Shown here: positions 10,022 through 18,668 of the stretch, one piece after another | How the letters are laid out: every line of letters begins with the position of its first letter | Numbering within the stretch: the stretch's first letter is position 1 | Assembly: GCF_018636735.1 (NCBI RefSeq) | Contig: NZ_CP045200.1 | Coordinates: forward strand, 2,510,001 to 2,574,000 | Reading direction: 5' to 3' | Source: Erythrobacter sp. 3-20A1M | Lineage (GTDB): Bacteria; Pseudomonadota; Alphaproteobacteria; Sphingomonadales; Sphingomonadaceae | Length of the DNA stretch: 64,000 bases | The notes under the pieces: generated by a model | Told to the model about the DNA's origin: nothing | The model's input: the letters and a program-made list of their open reading frames with translations, nothing else | Database searches by the model: none | Position numbers and translations under genes: made by a program

Positions 10022-11281
10022 ATGCGCCGCGTAGTCGTTACCGGGCTCGGCCTCGTCACCCCGCTGGGAGCCGATGTGGAAACCACCTGGGCGAACCTGA
10101 TCGCCAGCAAGAGCGGCGCGGGGCCGATCACGCGCTTCGACGCCAGCGATCAGAAGTGCCAGATCGCCTGCGAGGTGAAGCCGGCCGATCACGAGTGGGG
10201 CTTCGATCCGGGCAAGCGCGTGGATCACAAGGTGCAGCGGCAGGTCGATCCGTTCATCGTCTACGGCATCGACGCCGCCGGCCAGGCCCTCGAAGATGCC
10301 GGGCTGACCGAGATGAGCGACGCCGAGAAGGAACGCGCCGGCTGCTCGATCGGATCGGGCATCGGCGGGCTGCCGGGGATCGAGAGCGAATCGATCGTGC
10401 TGCACGAGCGCGGGCCGGGCCGGGTCAGCCCGCACTTCGTCCACGGGCGGCTGATCAACCTCGTTTCGGGCCAGGTCTCGATCAAATACGGGCTGATGGG
10501 CCCCAATCACGCGGTCGTGACGGCGTGCTCCACCGGCGCGCACTCGATTGGCGATGCCGCGCGCATGATCAAGGATGGCGATGCCGACGTTATGCTGGCG
10601 GGCGGTGCGGAAGGCACCATCAATCCGCTGGGCGTCGCCGGCTTTGCACAGGCCCGCGCGCTCAACACCGGCTATAACGACCGCCCGACCGAGGCGAGCC
10701 GCCCCTACGACCGGGACCGCGAGGGATTCGTCATGGGCGAGGGCGCGGGTGTCGTCGTGCTCGAGGAATACGAACACGCCAAGGCGCGAGGTGCGAAGAT
10801 CTACGGCGAGGTCGTCGGCTACGGCCTTTCGGGCGATGCCTACCACGTGACTGCGCCGCATCCGGAAGGGAAGGGCGCGGAGCTCGCCATGCGCATGGCG
10901 CTGAAGAAGGCGGGGCTGGAGCCGGGCGATATCGACTACGTCAACGCGCACGGCACCAGCACCATGGCCGACACGATCGAGCTGGCTGCGGTGAGGCGCG
11001 TGCTGGGCGACGATCTGGGCGGGGCGAGCATGTCCAGCACCAAATCGGCGATCGGCCACCTGCTGGGCGGCGCGGGCGCGGTAGAGGCGATCTTCTGCCT
11101 GCTCGCCATGCGCGACGGGGTGGTTCCACCAACACTCAATCTCGACAACCCGGACGAGGGGACCGAAGGCGTCGACCTGGTGCCGCACACCGCGAAGAAG
11201 CGCGAAGTGAACGCGGTTCTCAACAACAGCTTCGGCTTCGGCGGTACCAATGCCAGCCTGGTGATGCGCAAGGTCGACTGA
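10022..11281 (+). CDS. fabF: 3-oxoacyl-[acyl-carrier-protein] synthase II
   Basis: Condensing enzyme that elongates acyl-ACP with malonyl-ACP. The 419-residue protein has the Cys-His-His triad: Cys in TACSTGAHS (about residue 167), His in NAHGTST and His in the C-terminal part, followed by NSFGFGGTNAS. An in-frame ATG exists 12 bases upstream (10010). I prefer 10022 because GGAG sits seven bases before it and MRRVVVTGLG is the family N-terminus. Co-directional with acpP and mltG; the stop is one base from the mltG start. Confidence 0.96.
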   Translation: MRRVVVTGLGLVTPLGADVETTWANLIASKSGAGPITRFDASDQKCQIACEVKPADHEWGFDPGKRVDHKVQRQVDPFIVYGIDAAGQALEDAGLTEMSDAEKERAGCSIGSGIGGLPGIESESIVLHERGPGRVSPHFVHGRLINLVSGQVSIKYGLMGPNHAVVTACSTGAHSIGDAARMIKDGDADVMLAGGAEGTINPLGVAGFAQARALNTGYNDRPTEASRPYDRDREGFVMGEGAGVVVLEEYEHAKARGAKIYGEVVGYGLSGDAYHVTAPHPEGKGAELAMRMALKKAGLEPGDIDYVNAHGTSTMADTIELAAVRRVLGDDLGGASMSSTKSAIGHLLGGAGAVEAIFCLLAMRDGVVPPTLNLDNPDEGTEGVDLVPHTAKKREVNAVLNNSFGFGGTNASLVMRKVD

Positions 11282-11282
11282 G

Positions 11283-12254
11283 ATGCGCCGCATCGTTCCG
11301 CTGGCGATCGCCCTCGTCGTCGCGGTCGTCGGCGCCGCGCTGCTCTGGTTCGCCTGGGGCTGGTACGGGTCGAGCGAGGTAGAGGAGGAGACCTTCTTCA
11401 TCGTGCCCTCTGGCGCGACGCTGACCTCCGTCGCGCATGAGCTGGAGGACGACGGCCTGATCGCGTCCGCCGACCGGTTCCTGGTCCGGGCGAAGTTTCT
11501 CGGCAGCGGCGATCCGGTGAAGGCGGGCGAATTCGCGCTGCCCGCCGGTGCGAGCCCTGCGCAGATCCTCGACACGTTCCAGCATGGCGAGGTGATCCGC
11601 CGGTTCGTCACCATCCCTGAAGGGATGCCGTCGATCATGGTCTATGAGCGGCTGATGGCCGAGCCGCTGCTGACCGGCAAGATTTCCGTGCCCAAGGAAG
11701 GCTCGGTGCTGCCCGCGACCTACGATTTCGAGCGTGGCGAGCCGCGAGCGGCCGTGCTGGCGCGGATGCAGGCGGGCATGAAGAACTTCCTCGCCGAAGC
11801 CTGGCCCCGGCGCAAACCGGGGATCGCGGTCGACAATATCCAGGACGCGGTGACGCTCGCCTCGATCGTGGAGAAGGAAACGGGCCTGCCGAAGGAGCGA
11901 CGCATGGTCGCCGGGCTCTATTCAAACCGGCTGAAGGACGGGATGCGGCTGCAGGCCGATCCGACGCTGATCTACCCGATCACCAAGGGCAAACCGCTGG
12001 GCCGCCGGATCGAGCGTTCGGAAATCAGGGCGGTCAACGGGTACAATACCTATAGCATGACCGGCCTGCCGAAGGGGCCGATCACCAATCCCGGCCGCGC
12101 CTCGATCGAAGCGGTGCTGAACCCCGCACCGACCGATGCGGTCTACATGGTGGCGGACGGGACCGGCGGGCACGTGTTCGCCAAGACGCTCGAAGAGCAC
12201 AATGCGAACGTGCAGAAATGGTACAGAATCCGCAAAGCGCGCGGGGAGATGTGA
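11283..12254 (+). CDS. mltG: Endolytic murein transglycosylase MltG
   Basis: Inner-membrane lytic transglycosylase that cuts nascent glycan strands and may set their length. The 323-residue protein has one N-terminal transmembrane helix (residues 5-25), a LysM-like subdomain and the YceG catalytic domain. The catalytic glutamate lies in SIVEKETGL, and the family signature NTYSMTGLPKGPI is near residue 255. It follows fabF almost without a gap and its stop overlaps the next start. That gene order is common in sphingomonads. Confidence 0.95.
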   Translation: MRRIVPLAIALVVAVVGAALLWFAWGWYGSSEVEEETFFIVPSGATLTSVAHELEDDGLIASADRFLVRAKFLGSGDPVKAGEFALPAGASPAQILDTFQHGEVIRRFVTIPEGMPSIMVYERLMAEPLLTGKISVPKEGSVLPATYDFERGEPRAAVLARMQAGMKNFLAEAWPRRKPGIAVDNIQDAVTLASIVEKETGLPKERRMVAGLYSNRLKDGMRLQADPTLIYPITKGKPLGRRIERSEIRAVNGYNTYSMTGLPKGPITNPGRASIEAVLNPAPTDAVYMVADGTGGHVFAKTLEEHNANVQKWYRIRKARGEM

Positions 12255-12756
12255 GCGACCCGTTCATCGTGACCGCGGCGCTGCCAGACGACATCTTTGC
12301 CTGGGCCGATCGGTTGCGACAGGCGCATTTTCCCGCCGAGCGCAACCACCTGAAGGCGCATGTGACGCTGTTCCACGCCTTCGCGCCGACGCTGTTCGAC
12401 GAACTCAAGACCGTGCTGCCCCAGATCGCCGCCGACACCGCGCGCCCGAGGCCGAACTGGGCGGGCTGATGAACCTGGGTCGCGGCACGGCGATCGATAT
12501 CCGCAGCCCGAGGATGCTCGAGGTGCGCGAACGGATCGCGGAGCGGTTTCACGGCGCGCTGACGAAACAGGACCAGCACAAGCCGCGCCTGCATATCACC
12601 GTGCAGAACAAGGTGGAGCCGAACGCGGCGAAGGCATTGCAGCGCGAGCTGGATGGCAGTTACGAACGCCACCGCTTCCGCTTTACCGGCCTGGAACTCC
12701 ACGTCTATCGCGGCGGACCGTGGGAGTTCGTGAAACGCTGGTCGTTTCGCGGCTGA
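12251..12756 (+). pseudogene. 2'-5' RNA ligase / cyclic phosphodiesterase-like, frameshifted
   Basis: The N-terminal half (GTG start at 12251, overlapping the mltG stop) reads SDPFIVTAALPDD and contains the first HxT-type motif in HVTLFHAF. It then stops at NWAG. The C-terminal half continues in another frame from about 12446 (ELGGLMNLGRG...), has the second HxT-like motif HITVQNK, and ends YRGGPWEFVKRW. The junction lies in a GCGCGC run, where two extra bases (or one missing) would explain the shift. It is either a true pseudogene or a sequencing error. Family members hydrolyse or ligate 2'-5' RNA bonds. Its last 80 bases are repeated at 15006-15085. Confidence 0.75.
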
Positions 12757-12771
12757 CCGGGGGCGGGTGCG
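12692..12771. repeat. Direct repeat, left copy: 3' end of RNA ligase-like gene
   Basis: About 80 bases matching 15006-15085. The final 67 bases (12705-12771) differ at one position only, a synonymous glycine codon change just before the stop (12753). The first 13 bases are more divergent. The two copies flank the nitroreductase and sulfotransferase genes. Confidence 0.9.
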
Positions 12772-12811
12772 AGCAGCGCTCGAGGTTGCCCGCCGTGCCC
12801 CCAATCGCCTG

Positions 12812-13774
12812 CTAATTGCGCGTAGCGGAAACAGGCATGCCCGGATGGTGACCGAAGACCAGCGCATCCCGCGGATCCTTGCGAGCAGACTTGGCGACGA
12901 CATAGCTGTCGCCGACTGCTCCGACCGCAATGAACATCACTATGACCTCATTGTCGGGAATGCCGAGGGATTTCCGGACGCTCCTGTCGCGCCTGGCGGA
13001 GGCGGTCCATGCGAGAGGGCAGGCTCCGAGTTTCAACGCGTGAAGCCCGTAAAGAAGGGACATGGCGAACATACCGCCGTCGCACCATGCCTGGTGTCGC
13101 TCGCCCGATGTGGAGAATGCCTTGAGATCGCTCGTGACGATCAAACCCCATGCCGCGGTATCGCCGAAGCCTGCGTTTCCGGGCTGGAGCGAAAGCACTT
13201 CCGGATTGTCGAAGGCGTAGACCTTGCAACCCTGACGGTTGCAGACCGACGGGGCGTTCTGCGCGATGGCGACGGCTTGCTCGATCACCGAACGGGGGAC
13301 CGGTTCGTCGGTGAACTGCCTGACGGACCGGCGGCTCTTCAGAAACGTGGCTGGATCGGCAAAAGTCATCGGCATGACGACCTCCGTCCCGCCAACCCGC
13401 AAATCGCGTGTCTGGTGAACACCATAAAGGCGATCGGCGAGATCGGTATCGTTGACCTCGTCATATGCCAGCACCGCAGAGCTGGCCGCCGCCGCCGTGC
13501 TATCCAGGCCATATTTGCGGATATGCTCGTTCACCATCGCAATCAGGTTGTGAACCTTCGCCAGACCGAAGCGATAGCGGGGATTGGGAAGGGACAGGCC
13601 CTTCTCGATGCCATGATACGCCTTTCGAATGCGGTACTGCGACTGGGCCTGCGAAATCGGGCGGACGGAACCATGGCTATACCGAACCATCCGACCCGCA
13701 TCGTACATCGAATCCCGGAATAGCGATAATCCCAGGCTGGCAAAGTGCTTCGTAGCCGTTAGAGCGCTTTTCAA
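12812..13774 (-). CDS. Nitroreductase-like flavoprotein
   Basis: The 320-residue protein has a leader region of about 140 residues followed by a nitroreductase fold. RRSVRQFTDEPVP (about residues 148-160) is the FMN-binding arginine motif of the family, and the region around LGLIVTSD/ACPLAWTASARR forms the rest of the site. The N-terminal extension (RIRKAYHGIEKGLSLP) resembles nitroreductase-like proteins found in surface polysaccharide clusters. The substrate is unknown. It lies next to a sulfotransferase gene on the same strand, inside the segment bounded by the 80-bp repeats. Confidence 0.75.
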   Translation of the reverse strand: MKSALTATKHFASLGLSLFRDSMYDAGRMVRYSHGSVRPISQAQSQYRIRKAYHGIEKGLSLPNPRYRFGLAKVHNLIAMVNEHIRKYGLDSTAAAASSAVLAYDEVNDTDLADRLYGVHQTRDLRVGGTEVVMPMTFADPATFLKSRRSVRQFTDEPVPRSVIEQAVAIAQNAPSVCNRQGCKVYAFDNPEVLSLQPGNAGFGDTAAWGLIVTSDLKAFSTSGERHQAWCDGGMFAMSLLYGLHALKLGACPLAWTASARRDRSVRKSLGIPDNEVIVMFIAVGAVGDSYVVAKSARKDPRDALVFGHHPGMPVSATRN

Positions 13775-13828
13775 TTTACCAATACCTCGAAAAATGAATG
13801 CATGTGGTCGATAGGGCGACTGTAAATA

Positions 13829-14707
13829 CTACAGGAGGTATCCGAATGTACTGAGCGGTGTGGGACAGTAATCCTGCAGGCGAATATTGCTTCTTTTCAA
13901 TAATTCTTCGGGAAGCTCGACTTGATAGCGAGTTCCGCGAGCGGGCAATCGATATGCCGCTCTTTCAAGCTGCTTCCCGAACCAATCGAAGCGGGTGTTC
14001 GATGTTCGACTGAGTGGTTTGTCCCGGAACGAGTTCGCGAGGCGCAGCAGCCAGTCCGAGCCTTCCGGGGGCGAGGCACCTACAGCGCGTCGCCACTCGT
14101 CCTTTGGGACGATCTGTTCCACTCCAAGAAAGGAGGAGAGGTGCTCGAAAAACACGCCCGTATCGGCGCGCAGTAGTTCCTGCGGAAGAACAAGAACGTT
14201 TTCCCGGCCGAAGGCGGAAGCAAATTCTTCGACAAATCTGTCGAATTCGAGACTTATGAAGTCGAAGGTTTTATATTGCGGTTCCGAACTACCGGAAAGA
14301 AAATCGGGGAGTGCAAGTCGACCGCCGCGTTTAACATATTGCTGATAAAGCGAGCGAAGCCATTGACCTTGCTCGCGAACCGTAAGCAGAATCTTGGCAT
14401 GCGGCAGCACCTCGCGCAGGCGGCGCGCCAGAAGGGGTGCCTCACGAGATCCGAAGAACGGGTTTCCCGTCAGTATCTCCGAACTCAACACGTTCACCGA
14501 AGCGCGTTCGTTTTTCTGCAGGGCGATCGCTATTCGATCCCGGGCGATCTGAGGGTCCCATTGCCATTCGTGCGGACGAACGAGGTAAGCGTCGACCTCT
14601 TCATGAGACATGACATTATTGAAGATATCGATGTCGGAGAAAGGAACCGCTTGCAGCCAACTGGTGCCGGTCTTGTGCAATCCGGGATGAATAAGAATAG
14701 GGCGCAT
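13829..14707 (-). CDS. Sulfotransferase-family protein
   Basis: The 292-residue protein begins with HPGLHKTGTSWLQ (residues 7-19), the 5'-phosphosulfate binding loop of PAPS-dependent sulfotransferases. A later stretch, ILLTVREQGQWLRSLYQQYVKRG, matches the 3'-phosphate-binding region. Such enzymes transfer sulfate from PAPS to carbohydrates, lipids or small molecules. The acceptor is unknown; with the neighbouring polysaccharide-type nitroreductase a surface glycan is a reasonable guess. The gene looks more AT-rich than its surroundings, fitting recent acquisition. Confidence 0.75.
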   Translation of the reverse strand: MRPILIHPGLHKTGTSWLQAVPFSDIDIFNNVMSHEEVDAYLVRPHEWQWDPQIARDRIAIALQKNERASVNVLSSEILTGNPFFGSREAPLLARRLREVLPHAKILLTVREQGQWLRSLYQQYVKRGGRLALPDFLSGSSEPQYKTFDFISLEFDRFVEEFASAFGRENVLVLPQELLRADTGVFFEHLSSFLGVEQIVPKDEWRRAVGASPPEGSDWLLRLANSFRDKPLSRTSNTRFDWFGKQLERAAYRLPARGTRYQVELPEELLKRSNIRLQDYCPTPLSTFGYLL

Positions 14708-15136
14708 TATCGGTTGAGAATGTCGTCTCTGCTAAGCGAATGGTCATGAGCCAGGGAAAGCACGAAGACTGCGGGTTCGAACCTCAATACTTGGAGCGAG
14801 ATCGGATGTGGTGCTGGGACAGTCCCGAGCGTGGCGCCGCGCAAACCCGGTGAGCTACGGCGTTTATTCTGTAGCTCCTCCCCCGTTCACGCCTATAAGG
14901 GAGAACACGGATGTCCGGAGACGGCATGGGCCTTGCCACACGGCCTGTCTCGAAAGGGCGGGCCGCTCCAGGGCAGCGGAGCGTGCCGCGCGAGCCACGG
15001 GAAGGTGGAACGCCACACCTATCGCGGCGGACCGTGGGAGTTCGTGAAACGCTGGTCGTTTCGCGGTTGACCGGGGGCGGGTGCGCCGATAAACGCGCCG
15101 CCTTGCCCCGGCATATGGCCGGGCGCGGCCCTGTGG
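14708..15136. other. Intergenic stretch upstream of tRNA-Met
   Basis: I see no convincing gene here. Its second half (15006-15085) is the right copy of the RNA ligase gene end. A short open frame through it ends in the same peptide (YRGGPWEFVKRW) but has no family match upstream, so it is a fragment. Confidence 0.6.
15006..15085. repeat. Direct repeat, right copy: 3' end of RNA ligase-like gene
   Basis: Second copy of the sequence at 12692-12771, ending about 50 bases before the tRNA. It suggests that the RNA ligase-like gene originally lay directly upstream of the tRNA and that the segment between the copies was inserted. Confidence 0.9.
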
Positions 15137-15213
15137 GGCGGAGTAGCTCAGGTGGTTAGAGCAGCGGAATCATAATCCGCGTGTCGGGGGTTCAAGTCCC
15201 TCCTCCGCTACCA
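15137..15213 (+). tRNA. tRNA-Met (CAT anticodon)
   Basis: 77 bases folding as a cloverleaf with an encoded CCA end. The acceptor stem GGCGGAG pairs with CTCCGCT (first pair G-U), the D stem is GCTC/GAGC, the anticodon stem GCGGA/TCCGC encloses ATCATAA with anticodon CAT, and the T loop is TTCAAGT. The sequence fits elongator tRNA-Met rather than initiator or tRNA-Ile2, although CAT alone cannot decide. It is the integration target of the adjacent integrase gene. Confidence 0.93.
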
Positions 15214-15391
15214 TCCTTTGATCCGGAAGCTTCCACAAGCGTCCGCATTTTTCCAAAAATCGAAAGAAAAGCAGAGGGTTGCGGGTGATTCGCGTCCGCA
15301 TGCGCCCATGGTCTTCCACATGCAGCCAGATTTGGTGTGGGGGTATTTTGGGGGTATTTTCGCGGAGTGTCGGAAAGGAGCGATACCCCCA

Positions 15392-16645
15392 ATGCCTCTC
15401 ACGGAGACTCAGGCCCGAAATTCCAAGCCAAGTGATCGCGCCTACAAGCTGGCCGACGGGGAGGGCTTATTCCTGTTCGTCCAGCCGAACGGATCAAAGT
15501 TGTGGCGGATGAAGTACCGCTTCGCAGGCAAGGAGAAGTTGCTCTCGTTCGGCGCTTACCCAGACCTCGGGATAGCTGCAGCGCGTGCCAAGCGCACAGC
15601 CGCAAAGGCGTTGCTAGCCGAGGGCAAGGATCCAACGAAATCCAAGGGGCAAGTGATCTCGCAGGAGGGTGCCACTTTCTTTGATGTCGCAAAGCGCTGG
15701 CATGAAAATCGAAAGAGCGCGTTGAATGCCGCGCACGCCGAACGTGTCTGGTCGCGCATGGAAAGGGACGTGTTTCCAGCCATCGGCGAGAAACTCGTGC
15801 ATGAAATCACTGCGCCCGACGTCCTGGCAATGATACGCAAAATCGAAGCAAGAGGCGCGCTCGATATCAGCCGGCGTGCGAAGCAAGGGGTTGGGCAAGT
15901 CTTCCAGTTCGCAATCGCGTGTGGCCTGGCCTCGAATGATCCGACGACACATCTGCGTGGGGCGCTAAAGCCGCGACCACGAGTGAAGCATATGAGCCGG
16001 CTGCCGCTCAGCGAATTGCCCGCATTCATCGAGAAGCTGCATGCCTACCAGGAAGATGGCGAACGACGGTCCTCAATCACCCGTGACGCAGTTCTCTTTG
16101 CGCTCCTGACTTGGGTTCGAACGAAGGAGCTCCGCTTCGCCGCCAAATCCGAGTTCGAAGACCTCGGCGGCAAATCACCTGTCTGGCGCATACCGGCCGA
16201 GCGAATGAAGATGGGACGAGAGCATTTGGTTCCCCTCTCGCAGCAGGCAACGCACATCGCGAAATCTATGATAGCAGCAGCGCCTGGCGAGTTTCTCTTC
16301 CCGGGTAACGGCCCGAACAAGCCGCTTTCAGAGAACACAATGATCTACGCGCTCTATCGCCTCGGATACCACAGTCGCCAAACCGTACACGGCTTCCGGG
16401 GCTTGGCGAGCACCTGGGCCAATGAGCAGTTGGTCGAGTTCGGCAAGCCGCCCATGTGGATCAGGAAATACCATGAGGATTGGGTCGAACTACAGCTCGC
16501 GCATTCGGAGAAAAACGACGTGCGTGGAGCTTACAATGCCGCTGAATATCTGGCTCCCCGGCGCCGGATGATGCAGGACTGGGCTGACTATCTGAGCGGC
16601 GGGAAGGTGATCGACATCAAGAAGGCAGGGAAGCGCGCAGCCTGA
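15392..16645 (+). CDS. int: P4-type tyrosine integrase
   Basis: Site-specific recombinase that inserts and excises the element at the tRNA. The 417-residue protein starts MPLTETQARNSKPSDR and has the N-terminal DUF4102 arm-binding domain (ADGEGLFLFVQPNGSK, residues 22-37). A core-binding domain follows. The catalytic domain contains an Arg in TWVRTKELRFA, HGFRGLAST with the His-x2-Arg pair, and a late Tyr around GAYNAAEYL. An AAAGGAG ribosome binding site lies 11 bases upstream. The frame is open back to 15218, but the family start and the Shine-Dalgarno sequence favour 15392. Confidence 0.93.
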   Translation: MPLTETQARNSKPSDRAYKLADGEGLFLFVQPNGSKLWRMKYRFAGKEKLLSFGAYPDLGIAAARAKRTAAKALLAEGKDPTKSKGQVISQEGATFFDVAKRWHENRKSALNAAHAERVWSRMERDVFPAIGEKLVHEITAPDVLAMIRKIEARGALDISRRAKQGVGQVFQFAIACGLASNDPTTHLRGALKPRPRVKHMSRLPLSELPAFIEKLHAYQEDGERRSSITRDAVLFALLTWVRTKELRFAAKSEFEDLGGKSPVWRIPAERMKMGREHLVPLSQQATHIAKSMIAAAPGEFLFPGNGPNKPLSENTMIYALYRLGYHSRQTVHGFRGLASTWANEQLVEFGKPPMWIRKYHEDWVELQLAHSEKNDVRGAYNAAEYLAPRRRMMQDWADYLSGGKVIDIKKAGKRAA

Positions 16646-16660
16646 TAACTATGGCATCGA

Positions 16661-16858
16661 TCAGACCGGTCCAATCCAGTCTGCGCGCAAACGATCTCGA
16701 CCTGCGACAACCCCCTCGACAATCACCGCTGATCCGACGAATTCGCATTCGGGTTCTTCGCTCTCGATGATCCAGACGACTTCGTCTGTCGTGGTCAGGA
16801 ACATCCCGCGTCTACCGCGGCTTAAAATTCCCGAGACGCGTATTCGACCCGCGCTCAC
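16661..16858 (-). CDS. DUF5818-like small protein
   Basis: A 65-residue protein beginning MSAGRIRVSGILSRGRRGMF. It looks like a small beta-strand fold of the DUF5818 type known from sphingomonad genomes and elements; function unknown. It lies 12 bases upstream of the transglycosylase gene on the same strand, so the two may be co-transcribed. A second protein with a related domain and an added membrane helix lies at 44460-44768 in the same element. Confidence 0.6.
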   Translation of the reverse strand: MSAGRIRVSGILSRGRRGMFLTTTDEVVWIIESEEPECEFVGSAVIVEGVVAGRDRLRADWIGPV

Positions 16859-16870
16859 AACACCCCCCGT

Positions 16871-17530
16871 TCAAAAACGCCAATGGCGCAGCACTTCGCG
16901 CACATAGGCCGGCGTCTCGCCATTGCGAGGAATACCGCCTGCGCGCTCGACGGCACCTGGACCTGCGTTGTAGGCAGCGAGGGCCAGATGAACTACCCCG
17001 AACTTGTCCAGCATCTGGCGTAGGTATCGGGCCGCACCCAAGATGTTCGCCTTGGGATCGAAGCGATTTGAAACGCCAAGGTCCCGCGCTGTCCCTGGCA
17101 TCAATTGCCCCAAACCTGCGGCCCCGGCCTTGCTGATGGCCATCGGATTATATCGTGATTCCGTCCATACAAGAGCGTCGAGAAGGCCGCTTGGTAGCGA
17201 GTATTGAGCCTCAGCAGCGTAAACATGAGGAAGGTAGCTTGCCCGACGGAATCCCGATGGCGCGCTGCCTTGGGGCTTTGGATATCGATAGGGCAGATAG
17301 GTTCGACCCGTATCGGTAGCCGGCGGCTCGGACGAGATCGTTGGAGGCTTTCTCCAAATGCCATGTTCGACGAGAAGGAAGCCATCAGTCCCTTCTGCAA
17401 CGCGGAAGCCGTCGGTCGTCAACTCCGAGGCAACGGTCATCTGAGGGGGCTCCATCTCCTGCGCGTGAGCGGGGAGGACGGACCCAAGTCCTGTCGTTGC
17501 CCCTGCAACTACTGCCCATTTCAGTCTCAT
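16871..17530 (-). CDS. Secreted lytic transglycosylase (VirB1-like)
   Basis: The 219-residue protein has an N-terminal signal peptide ([17 protein letters not shown]...AHA). The C-terminal SLT domain has the catalytic Glu in VWTESRYNP, followed by [13 protein letters not shown] and [18 protein letters not shown], the classic motifs. It cuts peptidoglycan in the periplasm. In conjugative elements this kind of enzyme opens the wall for the transfer channel. Here it is the only piece of a transfer apparatus apart from the coupling protein and relaxase. An upstream start at 17578 is possible but would bury the signal peptide. Confidence 0.85.
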   Translation of the reverse strand: MRLKWAVVAGATTGLGSVLPAHAQEMEPPQMTVASELTTDGFRVAEGTDGFLLVEHGIWRKPPTISSEPPATDTGRTYLPYRYPKPQGSAPSGFRRASYLPHVYAAEAQYSLPSGLLDALVWTESRYNPMAISKAGAAGLGQLMPGTARDLGVSNRFDPKANILGAARYLRQMLDKFGVVHLALAAYNAGPGAVERAGGIPRNGETPAYVREVLRHWRF

Positions 17531-17656
17531 TCCCGAATCCTTTGGTGGTCGAATCGGGAAAGAACATATATAGAACATGTGATGTAGGAAAATGAAACGT
17601 CAGCGACGCAGAGCGGAGGCTGCGCGGGTGGAGGCACGTTACGATGGAGATGCCCC

Positions 17657-18565
17657 ATGCACCAACACCGATCATCCCAATTCCAAGGTCTGCAACTGGA
17701 AAACCGCGCGCGCAAGATAGTCGAGCAGCTGGGCGGTGCCTGGTCGCGTTCGCGCGGAATGTGCTGCTGCCCGGCCCACGACGATCGCACTCCTTCGCTA
17801 AGCATCACACTTGGAAAGCGCGCAATTCTTGTTCATTGCTTTGCCGGCTGCACGAACGAGGCGGTGATAGAAGCCATGGCCGGGCTCGGAATACGAATTG
17901 CGGACCTGTTCGATGGCACGAGTGGTCCGATCGTGGCCGAACCGCGCGAGGAAGTCGCCAATCGCAATGCACTGAGGCTCTGGCGTGAGGCATCGACCAT
18001 CGCTGGCAGCCCCGCCGAGAAGTACCTCGTGTCCAGAGGCATCACGATTTCTTCGCCGGAGCTGCGTTTCCACCCGCATATGCCGCTGGGGCCAAAGGGT
18101 GCTGTCCGGTTTCTACCCGCGATGGTGGCGGCCGTGCGCAATGATGCAGGAATTCTGGCGCTGCACCGCTCCTTCCTCGACCTCGACAAAACCAGCTTGG
18201 CTTCTTTCGATCAGCCCAGGCGTGCGTTAGGCAGCCCCGGTTCTGGGGCGGTGCGTTTCGCGTACCCGAATGGGGGACGCCTTGGCCTCGCAGAGGGAAA
18301 CGAAACGGCCCTCTCAGCGATGCAAATGTTCAAGGTTCCCTGCTGGGCGACGCTAGGAAACGAACGCTTCGGCTTGGCCACAATCCCGGAATCGGTGCAC
18401 CAGCTGTATCTCTTTGTCGACAATGATGCGGGCGGGCACCTTGCTGAAGAGCGTGCGCGAGAGGCCTACGCTTGTGAAGGGCGGCTGATTGTCACCAGGC
18501 GTCCGGAGCTAACCGGCGACGACTGGAATGATGTGCTCATGCGCTCAGTCCGAGCTACGGTCTGA
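17657..18565 (+). CDS. Zinc-finger and Toprim domain primase-like protein
   Basis: The 302-residue protein combines an N-terminal CHC2-like zinc finger (C-x-CPAHDD with a second half HCFAGC, residues about 36-63) and a C-terminal Toprim domain. Toprim motifs are the Glu of LAEGNETALSA (about residue 214) and DNDAGG (about residue 256). This is the plan of DnaG-type primases and plasmid primase-like proteins, but the catalytic core between them is short. The likely role is priming or processing DNA during replication or transfer of the element. The next gene, on the same strand, is the giant helicase. Confidence 0.75.
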   Translation: MHQHRSSQFQGLQLENRARKIVEQLGGAWSRSRGMCCCPAHDDRTPSLSITLGKRAILVHCFAGCTNEAVIEAMAGLGIRIADLFDGTSGPIVAEPREEVANRNALRLWREASTIAGSPAEKYLVSRGITISSPELRFHPHMPLGPKGAVRFLPAMVAAVRNDAGILALHRSFLDLDKTSLASFDQPRRALGSPGSGAVRFAYPNGGRLGLAEGNETALSAMQMFKVPCWATLGNERFGLATIPESVHQLYLFVDNDAGGHLAEERAREAYACEGRLIVTRRPELTGDDWNDVLMRSVRATV

Positions 18566-18668
18566 ATGTCGGTGAGAGGAAAGCGGGCTTGGGGCCTTGT
18601 GAGGCCCCCGGGCGGATCCATCCGAACGGACACCCGGACAAACCCCGGGCCTCTTCAGGAGGTCTCTC

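Noticed and set aside
9953-11638. 561-codon open frame opposite fabF and mltG
   Set aside because: It is antisense to two certain genes and has no recognisable domain or start signal.
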